The notes below the pieces were generated by a model that was not told the DNA's origin, did no database searches, and saw only the letters and a list, made by a program, of their open reading frames with translations. The position numbers and the translations under genes were made by a program. A stretch of 64,000 nucleotides of DNA, from assembly GCF_937616625.2 (NCBI RefSeq), contig NC_065574.1, forward strand, positions 10,914,501-10,978,500. The letters run 5' to 3'. The stretch comes from Mercurialis annua (Eukaryota > Streptophyta > Magnoliopsida > Malpighiales > Euphorbiaceae). Shown one piece after another: positions 20,749 through 30,519 of this stretch; the first letter of the stretch is position 1; the number at the start of each line of letters is the position of its first letter.

Positions 20749-22560
20749 ATGCATAATACACGACGTAAAGGACTACCGCTAGAACCTTTTCAACAAGATC
20801 TCACTACCTTTGAGCGAAGTGTCCGAAAATCAGCTCAAAGGAATCAGAATATGGCAGACGAAGATGGTATCCCACCTGGTTTCAATCCTGTGGTGGATAA
20901 TAGAGTTCCCCCACAAAATCAGCAAAATCTGCAGGATGTGCAGGGAGAGAATATTGGCGGACAGAGAGTACGAACATTGATGGAGTTCTTTCAGCCAACT
21001 GTGGGCAACACTACTCATGGTTATTTTGCACATCCTGTACTAGCAAACCACTATGAGATCAAGACAAGTGTCATTCAGCTGATAGAAGCGCGCTGTCAAT
21101 TTTATGGGCTACCTAATGAAGATCCGAATCAACACATCGCCGATTTTTTGGAGGTGTGTAGTACATTCAAGCTCAGCAACATGACAGACGATGAAGTTTG
21201 GCTGCGCTTATTCCCATTTTCTCTGAGGGATAGAGCGAAGCAGTGGATCCATGCATTGCCTAGAGCGGGGATTAACAATTGGTCAGATTTGGCAAAAGCC
21301 TTCATGAGCAAGTACTTCTCCATGGCAAAGACTGCAAAGCTGACTAGGGATATTATGCTCTATCAGCAACACGATGGAGAATCGATACATGAAGCGTGGG
21401 AGCGATACAAGGAGATGCAGAGGAAAGTTCCTCATCATCACATCACTAGAGAGAATCTGATCCAGAATTTCTACAATGGGTCAACTGAGTTGGGGAGAAG
21501 CGCTATAGATGTAGCTGCAGGAGGGTCACTAATGAGGAAGACGACCGATGAGGCATTTGCCCTATTAGATGAGATGGCCATAAATGGATGTACTTGGCCA
21601 AACGAGAGGGCAAAAGTACCTGCGCAAAGAGGAGTAATGGCACTCAGTGTTGATCCAGCTGTGGAGAGTCTGAAAGCGAAGAATGCCTCACTGCAAGCTC
21701 AGGTTGATATTCTTATGAGGCAAGCTGCAGGAATGACTATGGGAAGTGTTGCTGCAGTTCAGAGTAGCTGTGAAGTATGTGGAGATCCTACCCACGTGGC
21801 AAATGACTGCTATGTGATGGGACATGCTTTCAATGAGCAGGTCAATTTTGTGGGAGGACAAAGACAGGGCAATGATCCATATGCTGCTACTTACAATCCA
21901 GGATGGAGGAATCACCCGAATTTCTCATGGAAGGATACTGGGGGTAATACCAACAATCAGGCAGGTCCAAATTTTCAAGGAGTACAAGGGCCACAACAGA
22001 ATCAGGGCAACGTCCAGAATCATGGAAACTTCCAACATCAGAACAATAGGCCTCAGCATCCACCTGGCGTTCAGCAAAGAGAGCAAGGAGAGTCTCTTTA
22101 TAGTAAGGTGGACAAGATGATGGAGTTAATGTTGAAGAATGAAGCAGAGACGCAGCAAACATTGAGGAATCATGCTGCCACTATCCACAATCTTGAGTTG
22201 CAGAATCAGCAGATGGCCCAAGCACTTCAGACTCGAAATCAAGGGGGTTTACCATCCACTACTGAGGCAAATCCGAGAGAGCAAGTCAAGGCGATAACAC
22301 TGAGAAGTTCAAAAGTGTTGCCTGAACCTCATGTAGAGAAGGTTGTAGTAGAGGCAGAGAAGGAGCAGTGTGAGGGTGGTGCTACTGAGTCTCCTAACTG
22401 GTTGTATTTAGAAGCTTTCTCTGTGGGTACGATATCCGGACTTCACAGTCTGTATTACAAGTTGGCATACGTATGCTTGCGTATTTTTACCAACAAGTTT
22501 CAAAACCATATACTCCACCTCCACCATATGTTCCTAAGGTTCCGTTTCCACACAGACTGA
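20749..22560 (+). CDS. gag polyprotein of the Athila-like element, disrupted C-terminus
   Basis: Nucleocapsid/capsid precursor. The capsid-like region has the retrotransposon gag signature (LRLFPFSLRDRAKQWIHALP, then WSDLAKAFMSKYF) at about residues 155-195. One zinc knuckle CEVCGDPTHVANDC (C-x2-C-x4-H-x4-C) lies near residue 343, followed by a Gln/Asn-rich stretch. From about residue 547 the reading enters a 114-bp piece of the element's own LTR end (22387-22500) and stops soon after, so the last 58 codons are not genuine gag. In related elements gag and protease are one polyprotein; here the protease lies in another frame. Start chosen at the first ATG after the PBS. Confidence 0.9.
   Translation: MHNTRRKGLPLEPFQQDLTTFERSVRKSAQRNQNMADEDGIPPGFNPVVDNRVPPQNQQNLQDVQGENIGGQRVRTLMEFFQPTVGNTTHGYFAHPVLANHYEIKTSVIQLIEARCQFYGLPNEDPNQHIADFLEVCSTFKLSNMTDDEVWLRLFPFSLRDRAKQWIHALPRAGINNWSDLAKAFMSKYFSMAKTAKLTRDIMLYQQHDGESIHEAWERYKEMQRKVPHHHITRENLIQNFYNGSTELGRSAIDVAAGGSLMRKTTDEAFALLDEMAINGCTWPNERAKVPAQRGVMALSVDPAVESLKAKNASLQAQVDILMRQAAGMTMGSVAAVQSSCEVCGDPTHVANDCYVMGHAFNEQVNFVGGQRQGNDPYAATYNPGWRNHPNFSWKDTGGNTNNQAGPNFQGVQGPQQNQGNVQNHGNFQHQNNRPQHPPGVQQREQGESLYSKVDKMMELMLKNEAETQQTLRNHAATIHNLELQNQQMAQALQTRNQGGLPSTTEANPREQVKAITLRSSKVLPEPHVEKVVVEAEKEQCEGGATESPNWLYLEAFSVGTISGLHSLYYKLAYVCLRIFTNKFQNHILHLHHMFLRFRFHTD
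22387..22500 (+). repeat. 114-bp copy of the LTR 3' end embedded in gag
   Basis: Identical to 20500-20613: the last 109 bp of the LTR plus 5 bp of the leader before the PBS, same orientation, offset 1887. Homology stops sharply on both sides. Confidence 0.95.
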
Positions 22561-23717
22561 AGAAGCCACAAGACACTTGGAAGTTTCACAAGTTCTTAGA
22601 AACTTTCAAGAAGCTGCAAATCAATATCAGCCTGGCGGATGCACTCAGAGGGATGCCGCATTATGCCAAATTCTTGAAAGACATTCTGATGAAAAAGCGG
22701 AGCTGGGACGAGAGTACGATTCCATTTACAGAGAATTGCAGTTCAATCAGTTTGAGCAAGTTGCCTACAAAGCTCGAAGACCCAGGGAGTTTTTCTGTTC
22801 CCTGTACTATTGGTGATTTAGAAACTGCTAATTGTCTTTGTGATTTGGGTGCTAGCATAAATTTGATGCCCCTTTCTTTGTTTAGACAGCTGCTTGGTGA
22901 TCAACAGGTCAAGACCACTCCCATGATGTTGCAGCTTGCTGACCACTCTGTCAAAAAGCCATATGGAATTGTGGAGGATGTTTTAGTTAAGATCGACAAA
23001 TTCATATTTCCTGTGGATTTTGTCGTTCTTGACTATGAGATCGATAAGGAGTGCCCTCTAATTCTCGGACGACCGTTCATGAACACCAGCAGAGCTCTCA
23101 TTGATGTGAATGCAGGCAAGTTGACTCTGCGATTAGAGGATGAAAGTGTAGAGTTTGAGATGACCAAAAGGGTGCGAAGCGTGAGAAGTGAGGAAAAATG
23201 CATGAGAATTGACTGTGTGGAGGAGAGTGAGAATGAGAGCATGAAGGATGTGTTGTACTTAGATTGTCCTATGACATCTCAAGAATTCAACCCATCAAGC
23301 AAAGAAAAACCACTGTATAAGACTTTTTGTGGTGTGCCTGCGCAGTCAGTAAAAAAGAGAGCACCCTCGAAACCTCCACTCTCAGCCAAACCGCGAAAGG
23401 GTAAACCCAAACAATGGGCAGGGTGGAGGTTGAAATTTTGCTCTAAGGCGAGTAGCATTGATCCAATGCAAACCGGAAACACCAATGTAAGTAAGCTTGT
23501 CATTCTGAATATTTCTCAAGTGCGTTCATGTGCAGGCAAGCTTATATCACAGTGGAATGGTCCCTTCAAACTCCGGCGTGACATTGGACCTGACTTGGTA
23601 GAATTGGAGGGCGCAAATGGAGAAGTCTTCAAAGTCCTTGCACACTGGTGCAAACCATATTCGGAATTGTCAACTGACAATGGAGGGGAGTATGACACTC
23701 CCGATACTCCGAACTGA
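22473..23717 (+). CDS. Protease plus integrase tail, pol core deleted
   Basis: The Athila protease region, starting for real at about 22501 (SKPYTPPPPYVPKVPFP); the listed ATG lies in the LTR-derived insert. The linker (FLETFKKLQINISLADAL) and the aspartic protease active site LCDLGASINLMPLSLF (D-L-G-A variant of D-T/S-G) are followed by DFVVLD and LILGRPF. After about residue 290 the frame passes directly to the integrase C-terminal tail (GKLISQWNGPFKLRRDIGPD...KVLAHWCKPY). The intervening RT, RNase H and integrase core (normally about 1000 residues) are absent. The frame is closed upstream by TGA (22386) and TAA (22395), so it cannot be translated as one product with gag without a frame change. 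Confidence 0.85.
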   Translation: MLAYFYQQVSKPYTPPPPYVPKVPFPHRLKKPQDTWKFHKFLETFKKLQINISLADALRGMPHYAKFLKDILMKKRSWDESTIPFTENCSSISLSKLPTKLEDPGSFSVPCTIGDLETANCLCDLGASINLMPLSLFRQLLGDQQVKTTPMMLQLADHSVKKPYGIVEDVLVKIDKFIFPVDFVVLDYEIDKECPLILGRPFMNTSRALIDVNAGKLTLRLEDESVEFEMTKRVRSVRSEEKCMRIDCVEESENESMKDVLYLDCPMTSQEFNPSSKEKPLYKTFCGVPAQSVKKRAPSKPPLSAKPRKGKPKQWAGWRLKFCSKASSIDPMQTGNTNVSKLVILNISQVRSCAGKLISQWNGPFKLRRDIGPDLVELEGANGEVFKVLAHWCKPYSELSTDNGGEYDTPDTPN

Positions 23718-23980
23718 GTCAGGTGTTATACGGTCAACGCTAGTGACCTTAAACAAGCGGTTTTTGGAAGCAATTCTAAAAATCTATCTTTATTTTTGCT
23801 CTCTAGTTTATTTTGTTGATTTTTCTTAAATTTTTGGTTTTATATTAGTTTTATTAGTTTTGCATCGTTTTATTTTCATTTTAATTAGTTCAGATTAATT
23901 CCAGGGTGTTCGTGGTTTGTGATGTGCAGGTTCGGGTCTTCCGCGTTCAAAAACGCAGTTTTTTGGCAGTTGTAGCAGCA

Positions 23981-24180
23981 GGGCGCGTTGGAAGGCGCGA
24001 TGGAAGCAACGTGCCTCGCAACGCGCCCGTTGGTAAAAAAAAGGGGCGGAGCAGGGCGCGATGACTTCAACGCGCCTCGCAACGCGCAAGTCATCGCGCC
24101 TCACCTGCAAGATGTGAAACAAGGAGAAGCGAGGCGCGATGGGTTCAACGCGCGTCGCGTTGCGCCTTTCATCGCGCCTC
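23981..24180 (+). repeat. Cluster of three GC-rich hairpins
   Basis: Stems: GGGCGCGTT (23981-23989) with AACGCGCCC (24020-24028); GGCGCGATGACTT (24055-24067) with AAGTCATCGCGCC (24088-24100); GAGGCGCGATG (24131-24141) with CATCGCGCCTC (24170-24180). The loops carry variants of CGCGCCTCGCAACGCGC. Confidence 0.85.
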
Positions 24181-24194
24181 TTTGAAAAAAAAAA

Positions 24195-24263
24195 ATGACA
24201 CATCCGGAGGGTGATTATCCATCACCGGTTCACGAGCCATCGCCACCGCCGGAGGACATCTAG
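24195..24263 (+). CDS. 22-codon remnant of an ORF1-like C-terminus
   Basis: ATG to TAG encoding a Pro/Ser/Glu-rich peptide (DYPSPVHEPSPPPEDI). It resembles the tail of the ORF1-like protein of the other LTR element (YPSPTPSPEPPEFD, about 11390-11435) and lies at the same place relative to the first AGTGTGAGG motif. Probably a remnant left when gag-pro replaced ORF1; translation is doubtful. Confidence 0.4.
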   Translation: MTHPEGDYPSPVHEPSPPPEDI

Positions 24264-26068
24264 AGTTTTTCTCCTTTTCACTCTTTCACTTTTTGAGTTT
24301 TATTTTATTTTTATCTTTATTTTGGTGCATTGGGGACAATGCATGATTTAGTGTGAGGGTGGGAGAAAACATTTTGTTTTTCTGTTGTGTCTTGTGTGTG
24401 TCTTATTTATTTTTATTTTTGTCATGTCTTTACTTTATGTTTGTCTTTATGTTTATGTCTGTAGTAGTCTATGGTTGTGAACCTTATTATCTACTCATGT
24501 TTGATGTTTGTTTAGTCCTAAATAGCCTAAGGATAATTGTTATGTCATGATTTCAGAATTATTAGCATTTTTCTTTCCCCTACGTGATGAATAAGTTAGA
24601 TGTGCTTTTAATTGTTGACAACAATTGGAGAATATAGTTAAGTGTTTCTTACTTGATTTTGACGACATGGGTCATTGCGACTAGGGTGAAAATTCGAGTT
24701 TAATGAAATGCTTGTAATTTGATAATTGTTGTGAAATTTGGCATGTGAATTAGGATTGAGCAACGGTGCAAATTGTTGAAAACTTGAGTAAATAATGGCA
24801 ATGTTTGATATAGTGAATTACATGGTGAACACACGACTAATTTTGTGAGATTTTGAGCCTATGGGAGCATATATTTTTTTTTGTGCTTATATTTCTTGTT
24901 GTGTGGTTTGAAGCATGTCTATATTCTCTAGAACTTGCCTGTTTTCCGTTGTCATATTGCACAGTTGAGTTGAAAAAACATGGAGATGATAAATGGCATT
25001 TAGGATTCACCTTTTCTTTAGACCACTTAAATAGCCTACCCTTTTATCTTTAGTTTACCCAAGTTGAGCCTTAGCCTTATTTTTGTTTATTTACACACTT
25101 TACACACATTTTATCTTTTCTCATCTTTCCACTTTCTACCTTGATTGATTTGGCAAATTGACTGACATTGCAGGAAACTAGTGTGAGGATGTAGTAACAT
25201 CCTAGCTCGTGATTTTTTTTTTTTTTTTGTTTGATGATCTCTTGATTTTTGTGATTATTAGTGTCTCTTGGAGTTCAGAAAAAATATATACGGGAAGCAA
25301 AAGCGTTGAAAGAAAAAAAATGTATAAAAAGAAAAAAAAAATCAGAATATTGAGTTTAAAAGAAAAAAAGGACATGTTGAAAAAAAAAAAAAAAATTGAA
25401 AAAAATTGAGAATTCGAGGAAATAAAAGAGGAGAATGAGAGATTGTATATTTAGAGAGCTAATGTGATTAATTTTCTGGTTTCCTTTGATCTATGTTGGT
25501 TTGTTAAGTCATGTTTACCCTTTCTTTTACCTTGTACCATACCCTCGCCTAAACCCCATTACAACCCGAACAAAGTCCATTTTGATTTGTGTTTTTGACT
25601 CGACTGAGTAGTGGAATGATGGATTGCAGGCAAGCTTATGGTAGGATTAGAATGTTTCAATTTTGAGTGCTAATTTTTGAACCCTTAAACACATGAGTGT
25701 TAGAGTGTACCTTGTGAGTTATTTTGCCATGTGATTTTACGATTCAAGCATTGTTGTTTTTGCTCATAGGACTAAAACGGTTGTTACCTTTGTTTTTGGT
25801 GAGTTTGCATGCTTTGTTGAACAATACGTATTAGGTTCGAGTATGAGTGAACTTGTTTGAGTATTCTTGGTGGCATTGATTCATGTCGTAATTTTAAGTA
25901 AGTTGGCTTGGTTTATATTCTCTTTGTGTTGTCGGTTTTAAAAGCACGATTTAATTGATTCATCACTATATGGGTTTGAAAAATGTTAATTTCTTGTTGA
26001 TTATTGACATTCTATTTGATTTGGGCTATAGCATGATTCGTTTCTTGCTTGAGGACAAGCAAAGGTTA

Positions 26069-26082
26069 AGTGTGAGGATGTT
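26069..26082 (+). other. Polypurine tract before the 3' LTR
   Basis: AGTGTGAGGATGTT directly before the LTR TG. The same core, AGTGTGAGGA, precedes the LTR at 13107. Less pure than typical tracts. Confidence 0.6.
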
Positions 26083-27535
26083 TGATAGGAGTAGAATTAC
26101 TCCTATATTACCGTTGTTTTACGAGTTATTTACGTGTGTTTAGTGAGCATTTTTATGCATATTGGGTCTCATTTCTTGTTCGAGCGTTTCAGGTACTACC
26201 ACGTAGATTTCACGGAGTTTTGGACATAATTGGAGCCAACGGTGAAATTTAAGCGATACTGAGTCAGAGCATGAAGTAGGGCGCGATGGAGGGTGCTAAC
26301 GCGCCTCGCAACGCGCTTGAAGTATAAATCTTGATCATGAGGAGCGATGAAAGAGTACGAACATTGATGGAGGGTTCTGCCGTGCCTCGCATCGCGCCTG
26401 AAGGGAAGTGATATTTGAAGCAAGGCGCGATGGGAACCAACGCGCCTCGCAACGCGCTTCCCATCGCGCCTAGCTGCTGAACTGGTTGAAATACCGTTTC
26501 TGTCCTCGTTATTTCGTTCCGCTGTCAAAGTTATGAAGGGGCAACTTTGGGACTTCACCAAAATACGAATCTAAGGCTGACAACGGGTATATATAGTGGT
26601 GTTTACAACCAAATTAGGGTTCGCTTAGTTCGTTTACCATTCTATTAGACTAAAAACACTAGATTAGTTTTAATTTCAGATTAGTTCACCGTTCTTCGAT
26701 TTGATTACTTTTTGAGCTGGATTTTATTCTTCAATATTATATTGGGATTTTTATGCGAATAAGGTACGATAATTCAGAGAGATCTTTTTCATTGTTTATC
26801 TTATCAATTATGAATTCCATATATTATGTTGTTGGTTTATCTTTGATCATGAGTAACTAAACCCATCGTGGGGATTATTAATGGGATTTATGCCTGTTTA
26901 AATAAATTGGATTTATGGGTTGTTGTTATTACTATGTTTTAATTATTGTTCTTAATGCTTGAATTTATTTAGCTAATTTATTCATTGTCATGTGTTCTGG
27001 TTTTAGCTTGAGAGAGTAAAACTGAAATAGACCAATATAATTAAGAACGTAGGAGTTAATTGCACGAGAGTGAATTGACAAATACGTGTTCTTAGGGTTT
27101 GCTTCACAAACATCAATCAATTAATTATTTAGGTTAATTATAACACGAGAGTGAGTAGTTGCCTATTGATTGTTTAATTGACTGTTTTTGCCTGCAATTG
27201 CTCGAGAGAGAATTTTAGGTGCTTACGATTAGCCTGAACCTTAGTAAAACAACCAAATCCATATTCCAATCTGATTGAACAGCATAATGAAAGTAAATAA
27301 TCCCTGTTTTACCTATTATTGTTTAACATCAATTTAATTTCAGCTTTAGTTTATTAATTTACACTAGTTTAATTTTGTCTTTAATTTACACAACAAAACA
27401 AAAATATCTTTTCAACTATCCAAATCGAGTCTCCTAACTGGTTGTATTTAGAAGCTTTCTCTGTGGGTACGATATCCGGACTTCACAGTCTGTATTACAA
27501 GTTGGCATACGTATGCTTGCGTATTTTTACCAACA
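26083..27535 (+). repeat. 3' LTR of the young element (1453 bp)
   Basis: Equal in length to the 5' LTR; the only difference I found is A at 26334 (G at 19407). Ends at the CCGAG target duplication (27536-27540). Confidence 0.97.
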
Positions 27536-27540
27536 CCGAG

Positions 27541-27885
27541 CGGCTATCACTTACCAGTGCTTTCAATAATGTGTATTTTTTTTCTAAAAATAGAGTACGA
27601 CTCTTATAATCTCAATTTGTTAGTTGTTAGTTACGGAGATAGGAATTGAATTTATGATTTTTTAATACACTTGGAAACGCCTTAACCGTTTAAACTAGAC
27701 CCACACCGGCAATAATGTGTATTTGATCTCATCAAAATCAACACATTACCAAAGTGATTATCTGCGTCCAATGTTATCAGTGATGTCCTATAAGGAAAGT
27801 TAAAGATATACCAAATATTTTATGGCTTTTGAAAAGCTTAAGGGATCCTCTATTTCAAACAGGAAAAGCCAAGATTTCATAAAGT
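27541..27885 (-). promoter_or_regulatory. Distal promoter remnant of the XIP pseudogene, split by a SINE
   Basis: Outside the LTR element and the SINE this matches XIP-A upstream sequence (3825-3990): CAGTGCTTTCAATAATGT, then TCATCAAAATYAACACATTA. With 19098-19150 it rebuilds about 250 bp of an ancestral XIP promoter. Confidence 0.75.
27579..27710 (-). mobile_element. tRNA-derived SINE (132 bp)
   Basis: A 14-bp target duplication AATAATGTGTATTT flanks it (27565-27578, 27711-27724). On the minus strand the head has box A-like GGTCTAGTTTAAACGG and box B-like AAATTCAATTCC, and it ends in an A-run at the target site. Tail segments recur at 3577-3640 and 32935-32998. Confidence 0.8.
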
Positions 27886-28005
27886 CAATGTGATCATCTC
27901 GTAATGTGTTTATAAATAATTGATTCATTCTATAGATGACGTGGAGAACTAAGTCTCGTAACAGTTCAAACAAGTTTCAATTTGTGATATTAACTACAAG
28001 ATGGA

Positions 28006-28424
28006 GGGTAATTGATCCTGACCATCACTGAACTTTCGAGTTTTTTCATTTTAGTCACTAAACTATTTTTTTTTCATTTTGATCATTAAACTTTCATTTT
28101 TTTCATTTTAGTATTTCAGGTCAAAAATGCTTAGGTGGTAGCCGGAAGTTGACATGTGATAACCGGATTTTTCAAGTTTTACTTTGAAAATTTATCACAT
28201 ATACATAATTTCACTTTGAAAATGAGTTTTTAGATCAAATAATGCATATATGGCAAGTTTTCAGGTTAAAAAAAATTAATTTCGGCTGCCACCTAAGCAA
28301 TTTTGGCCAGAAAATACCATAATGAAAAAAAATGAAAGTTTAGTGATCAAAATGAAAAAAAAAATAGTTTAGTAACTGAAATGAAAAAACTCGAAAGTTC
28401 AGTGGTCTTCAGAATCACTTACCC
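28006..28424. mobile_element. Mutator-like MITE (419 bp) with 10-bp target duplication
   Basis: Ends GGGTAA...TTACCC, with inverted CTGAACTTTCGAGTTTTTTC and GAAAAAACTCGAAAGTTCAG. Target duplication ACAAGATGGA at 27996-28005 and 28425-28434. A diverged relative lies in the XIP-D intron (53816-54236). Confidence 0.9.
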
Positions 28425-28492
28425 ACAAGATGGACCTTAGACGGAAAAGGCAAACAATGCAGCTTGTGTTGTAGGAGATGCTCGCCCATAGA

Positions 28493-29261
28493 TAGGGGTG
28501 TAAATGAACCGAGCCGTTCGCGAGCAGCTCGGTGTTCGGCTCGATAAGAGCTCGGTTCATGTTCGTTCGTATTCTAAACGAACCGAGCTCGAACTTGATT
28601 TTATGTTCGTTAATATAAACGAGCCGAACATGAACATAGTGGTGTTCGGCTCGTTTATGTTCGCGAACAGCTCGAATAAGAGTTCATGAACAAGCTCGTG
28701 AACGAGCTCGATTAAGAGTTCGTAAACAAGTTCGTGAACAAACTCGTATATAGTTCACGAACAAGCTCGTTTAAAAACTCGATTAGGTGTTCGCGAACTA
28801 ATTCATATTTAGATTAATTTGTATAATTATGTTTCTAATTTATTCAGCTCATATTCATGAACGAGTTCGATTAGATTATTTTTAATTTATTTAGCTCATA
28901 TTCGTGTTTGTTCATTTAAAAGTTCATGTTCGTTCGTTTATCCGCTAAACGAGCGGCTCACGAACGAGCTCGTTTAGTAGTTATCGAGTTCGTTCGCGAG
29001 CTTGTTCGTGAACGAGCTCGTTTAGTACTTATCGAGTTCGTTCGTGAGCTCGTTCGCGAACTTGTTCATTTAGCGGCTAAACGAACGAACACGAGCTGAA
29101 CACGAACCGAACATGAACACTATAAAATTTAAACGAACCGAACATGAACACTCTGTTCAAAGCTCGACTGAACATGAACCGAACATGAACACCTTGTTCG
29201 CTAAACGAGCCGAACATGAACACTCCAAAGCTCGGCTCGGCTCGGTTCATTTACACCCCTA
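28493..29261. mobile_element. hAT-type MITE (769 bp) with 8-bp target duplication
   Basis: Inverted ends TAGGGGTGTAAATGAACCG. Target duplication CCCATAGA at 28485-28492 and 29262-29269. The inside is built of many GTTCGNNAAC and GAGCTCG words in both orientations. Confidence 0.92.
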
Positions 29262-29350
29262 CCCATAGAGCTTGGCGTGCTTCTCGCCCAAAAAAAAGTG
29301 TTCATCAATTAATGCGAAGGACTATTTTTAATAGAATATATCAGTTTTTT

Positions 29351-30519
29351 GCAATGTTTTGAAAACCGGACCGGCCGGTCGGACCGGGTTAACCGGGAAC
29401 CGGCTCTGTGTCCGGTCTGATTTCTTGTTAAAATCGGATAGTTTAAAAACCGGTCAAAACCGGTCAAAAACCGGATTTAACCGGAAAAACCGGATTTAGC
29501 ATAAAAACCGGCCAAATCCGGTTTTTTAAAAATTGGTCAAAAATCACTCTTTTTTGATAGAAAAAGTATTTGGTGGTCCCTCCCATGTGTTTTTGTTTTT
29601 CTCTCTCCCATGTGTTTTTGTTTTTCTCTCTACCATGTGTCTTTTATTCTCTCTCATATAAATTCTTACACATATTAATTATTCTTACACATACTAATTC
29701 TCTCTCATATGACATTTCAATTTTTATTAATAAATATTTTTACTCAAAAAATATAACTACACTCTTTCTAATACTATTATATATTTTTAAATATTAATTA
29801 TTTATAATTATATTTTACAAAAAATAAATTATAATTTTTTGTAAATATATTATCATATTTTTTATTTATAAAATGTTATATCATATTTATAAATTAATAA
29901 TTAATAAATTAAAAAAATAATAAATTTATCTCTTTCATATAAAATAATTTTTATATATATTCTTGAATATTATTATTTAGAAATTATAATTATATTTTTT
30001 ATATTAAATTATTTTAAATAAAAATATGATGACATGTTAAATTAAAAGTTATATTTTTTCTTTCTCATAAAATATGATTATTCTATATACACTATGTTTA
30101 TCAATTATAATTGTATTTCACACGTTTAGTAATTAATTCTATTTAAATATTCCTCATATTTTTATTTATAGACTTTAATTTTATTTAAATATTTTATCAT
30201 ATTTTTTATTTATAAACTTTAATTGTATAATTTTAATTTAATAATTATTATTATTAAAATAAAAAACTATTTTTTTCATTTAGAGAAATTATTCTATATA
30301 TTCTTAAAAATTTATCATTTATAATTATATTTTATGTAAAAAAATTTAATAGATAATTTAATTTAAATATTATATCATGTTTTTTTATTTATAATACATG
30401 TATTTTCAATTTAAATAATTTATATTTATTATAATTCAAAAATCTGGTTGAACCGGTTGAACCGTAAACCCCCGATGAAGCCAGTTCGATCTCCGGTCCG
30501 GTTTTAAAATATTGGTTGT
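29351..30519. mobile_element. hAT-like non-autonomous element with CCGG-rich ends (about 1.17 kb)
   Basis: Left CAATGTTTTGAAAACCGGAC is opposed by CCGGTTTTAAAATATTG at the right. Near-identical 8-mers GTTTTTTG and GTTGTTTG flank it, a plausible worn target duplication. The ends carry many AACCGG repeats; the 0.9-kb centre is nearly pure AT with no open frame of interest. Confidence 0.7.

Larger units (their letters stand above)
23718..26082 (+). other. 3' non-coding region of the young element
   Basis: It has three GC-rich hairpins (23981-24180), a 22-codon open frame (24195-24263), AGTGTGAGG at 24350, 25180 and 26069, and an A/G-rich tract (25290-25420). TTACAACCCG...AAAGTCCAT near 25559 matches the other LTR element at 12629. 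No pol or env-like gene. Confidence 0.75.
19156..27535 (+). mobile_element. Young Athila-like (Ty3) LTR retrotransposon lacking RT and most of integrase
   Basis: An 8380-bp element with two 1453-bp LTRs that differ at one position I could find (G at 19407, A at 26334), and a 5-bp target duplication CCGAG at 19151-19155 and 27536-27540. It has a tRNA-Asp-type primer-binding site, gag, an aspartic protease and an integrase C-terminal tail; RT, RNase H and the integrase core are missing. It must use proteins from another element to move. It sits in the promoter of the dead XIP copy, on the opposite strand. Confidence 0.97.

Noticed and set aside
23487..23537. Mini-intron with good GTAAGT and TGCAG sites
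   Set aside because: About 50 bp is below the usual minimum for plant introns, and removal is not needed to keep the frame.
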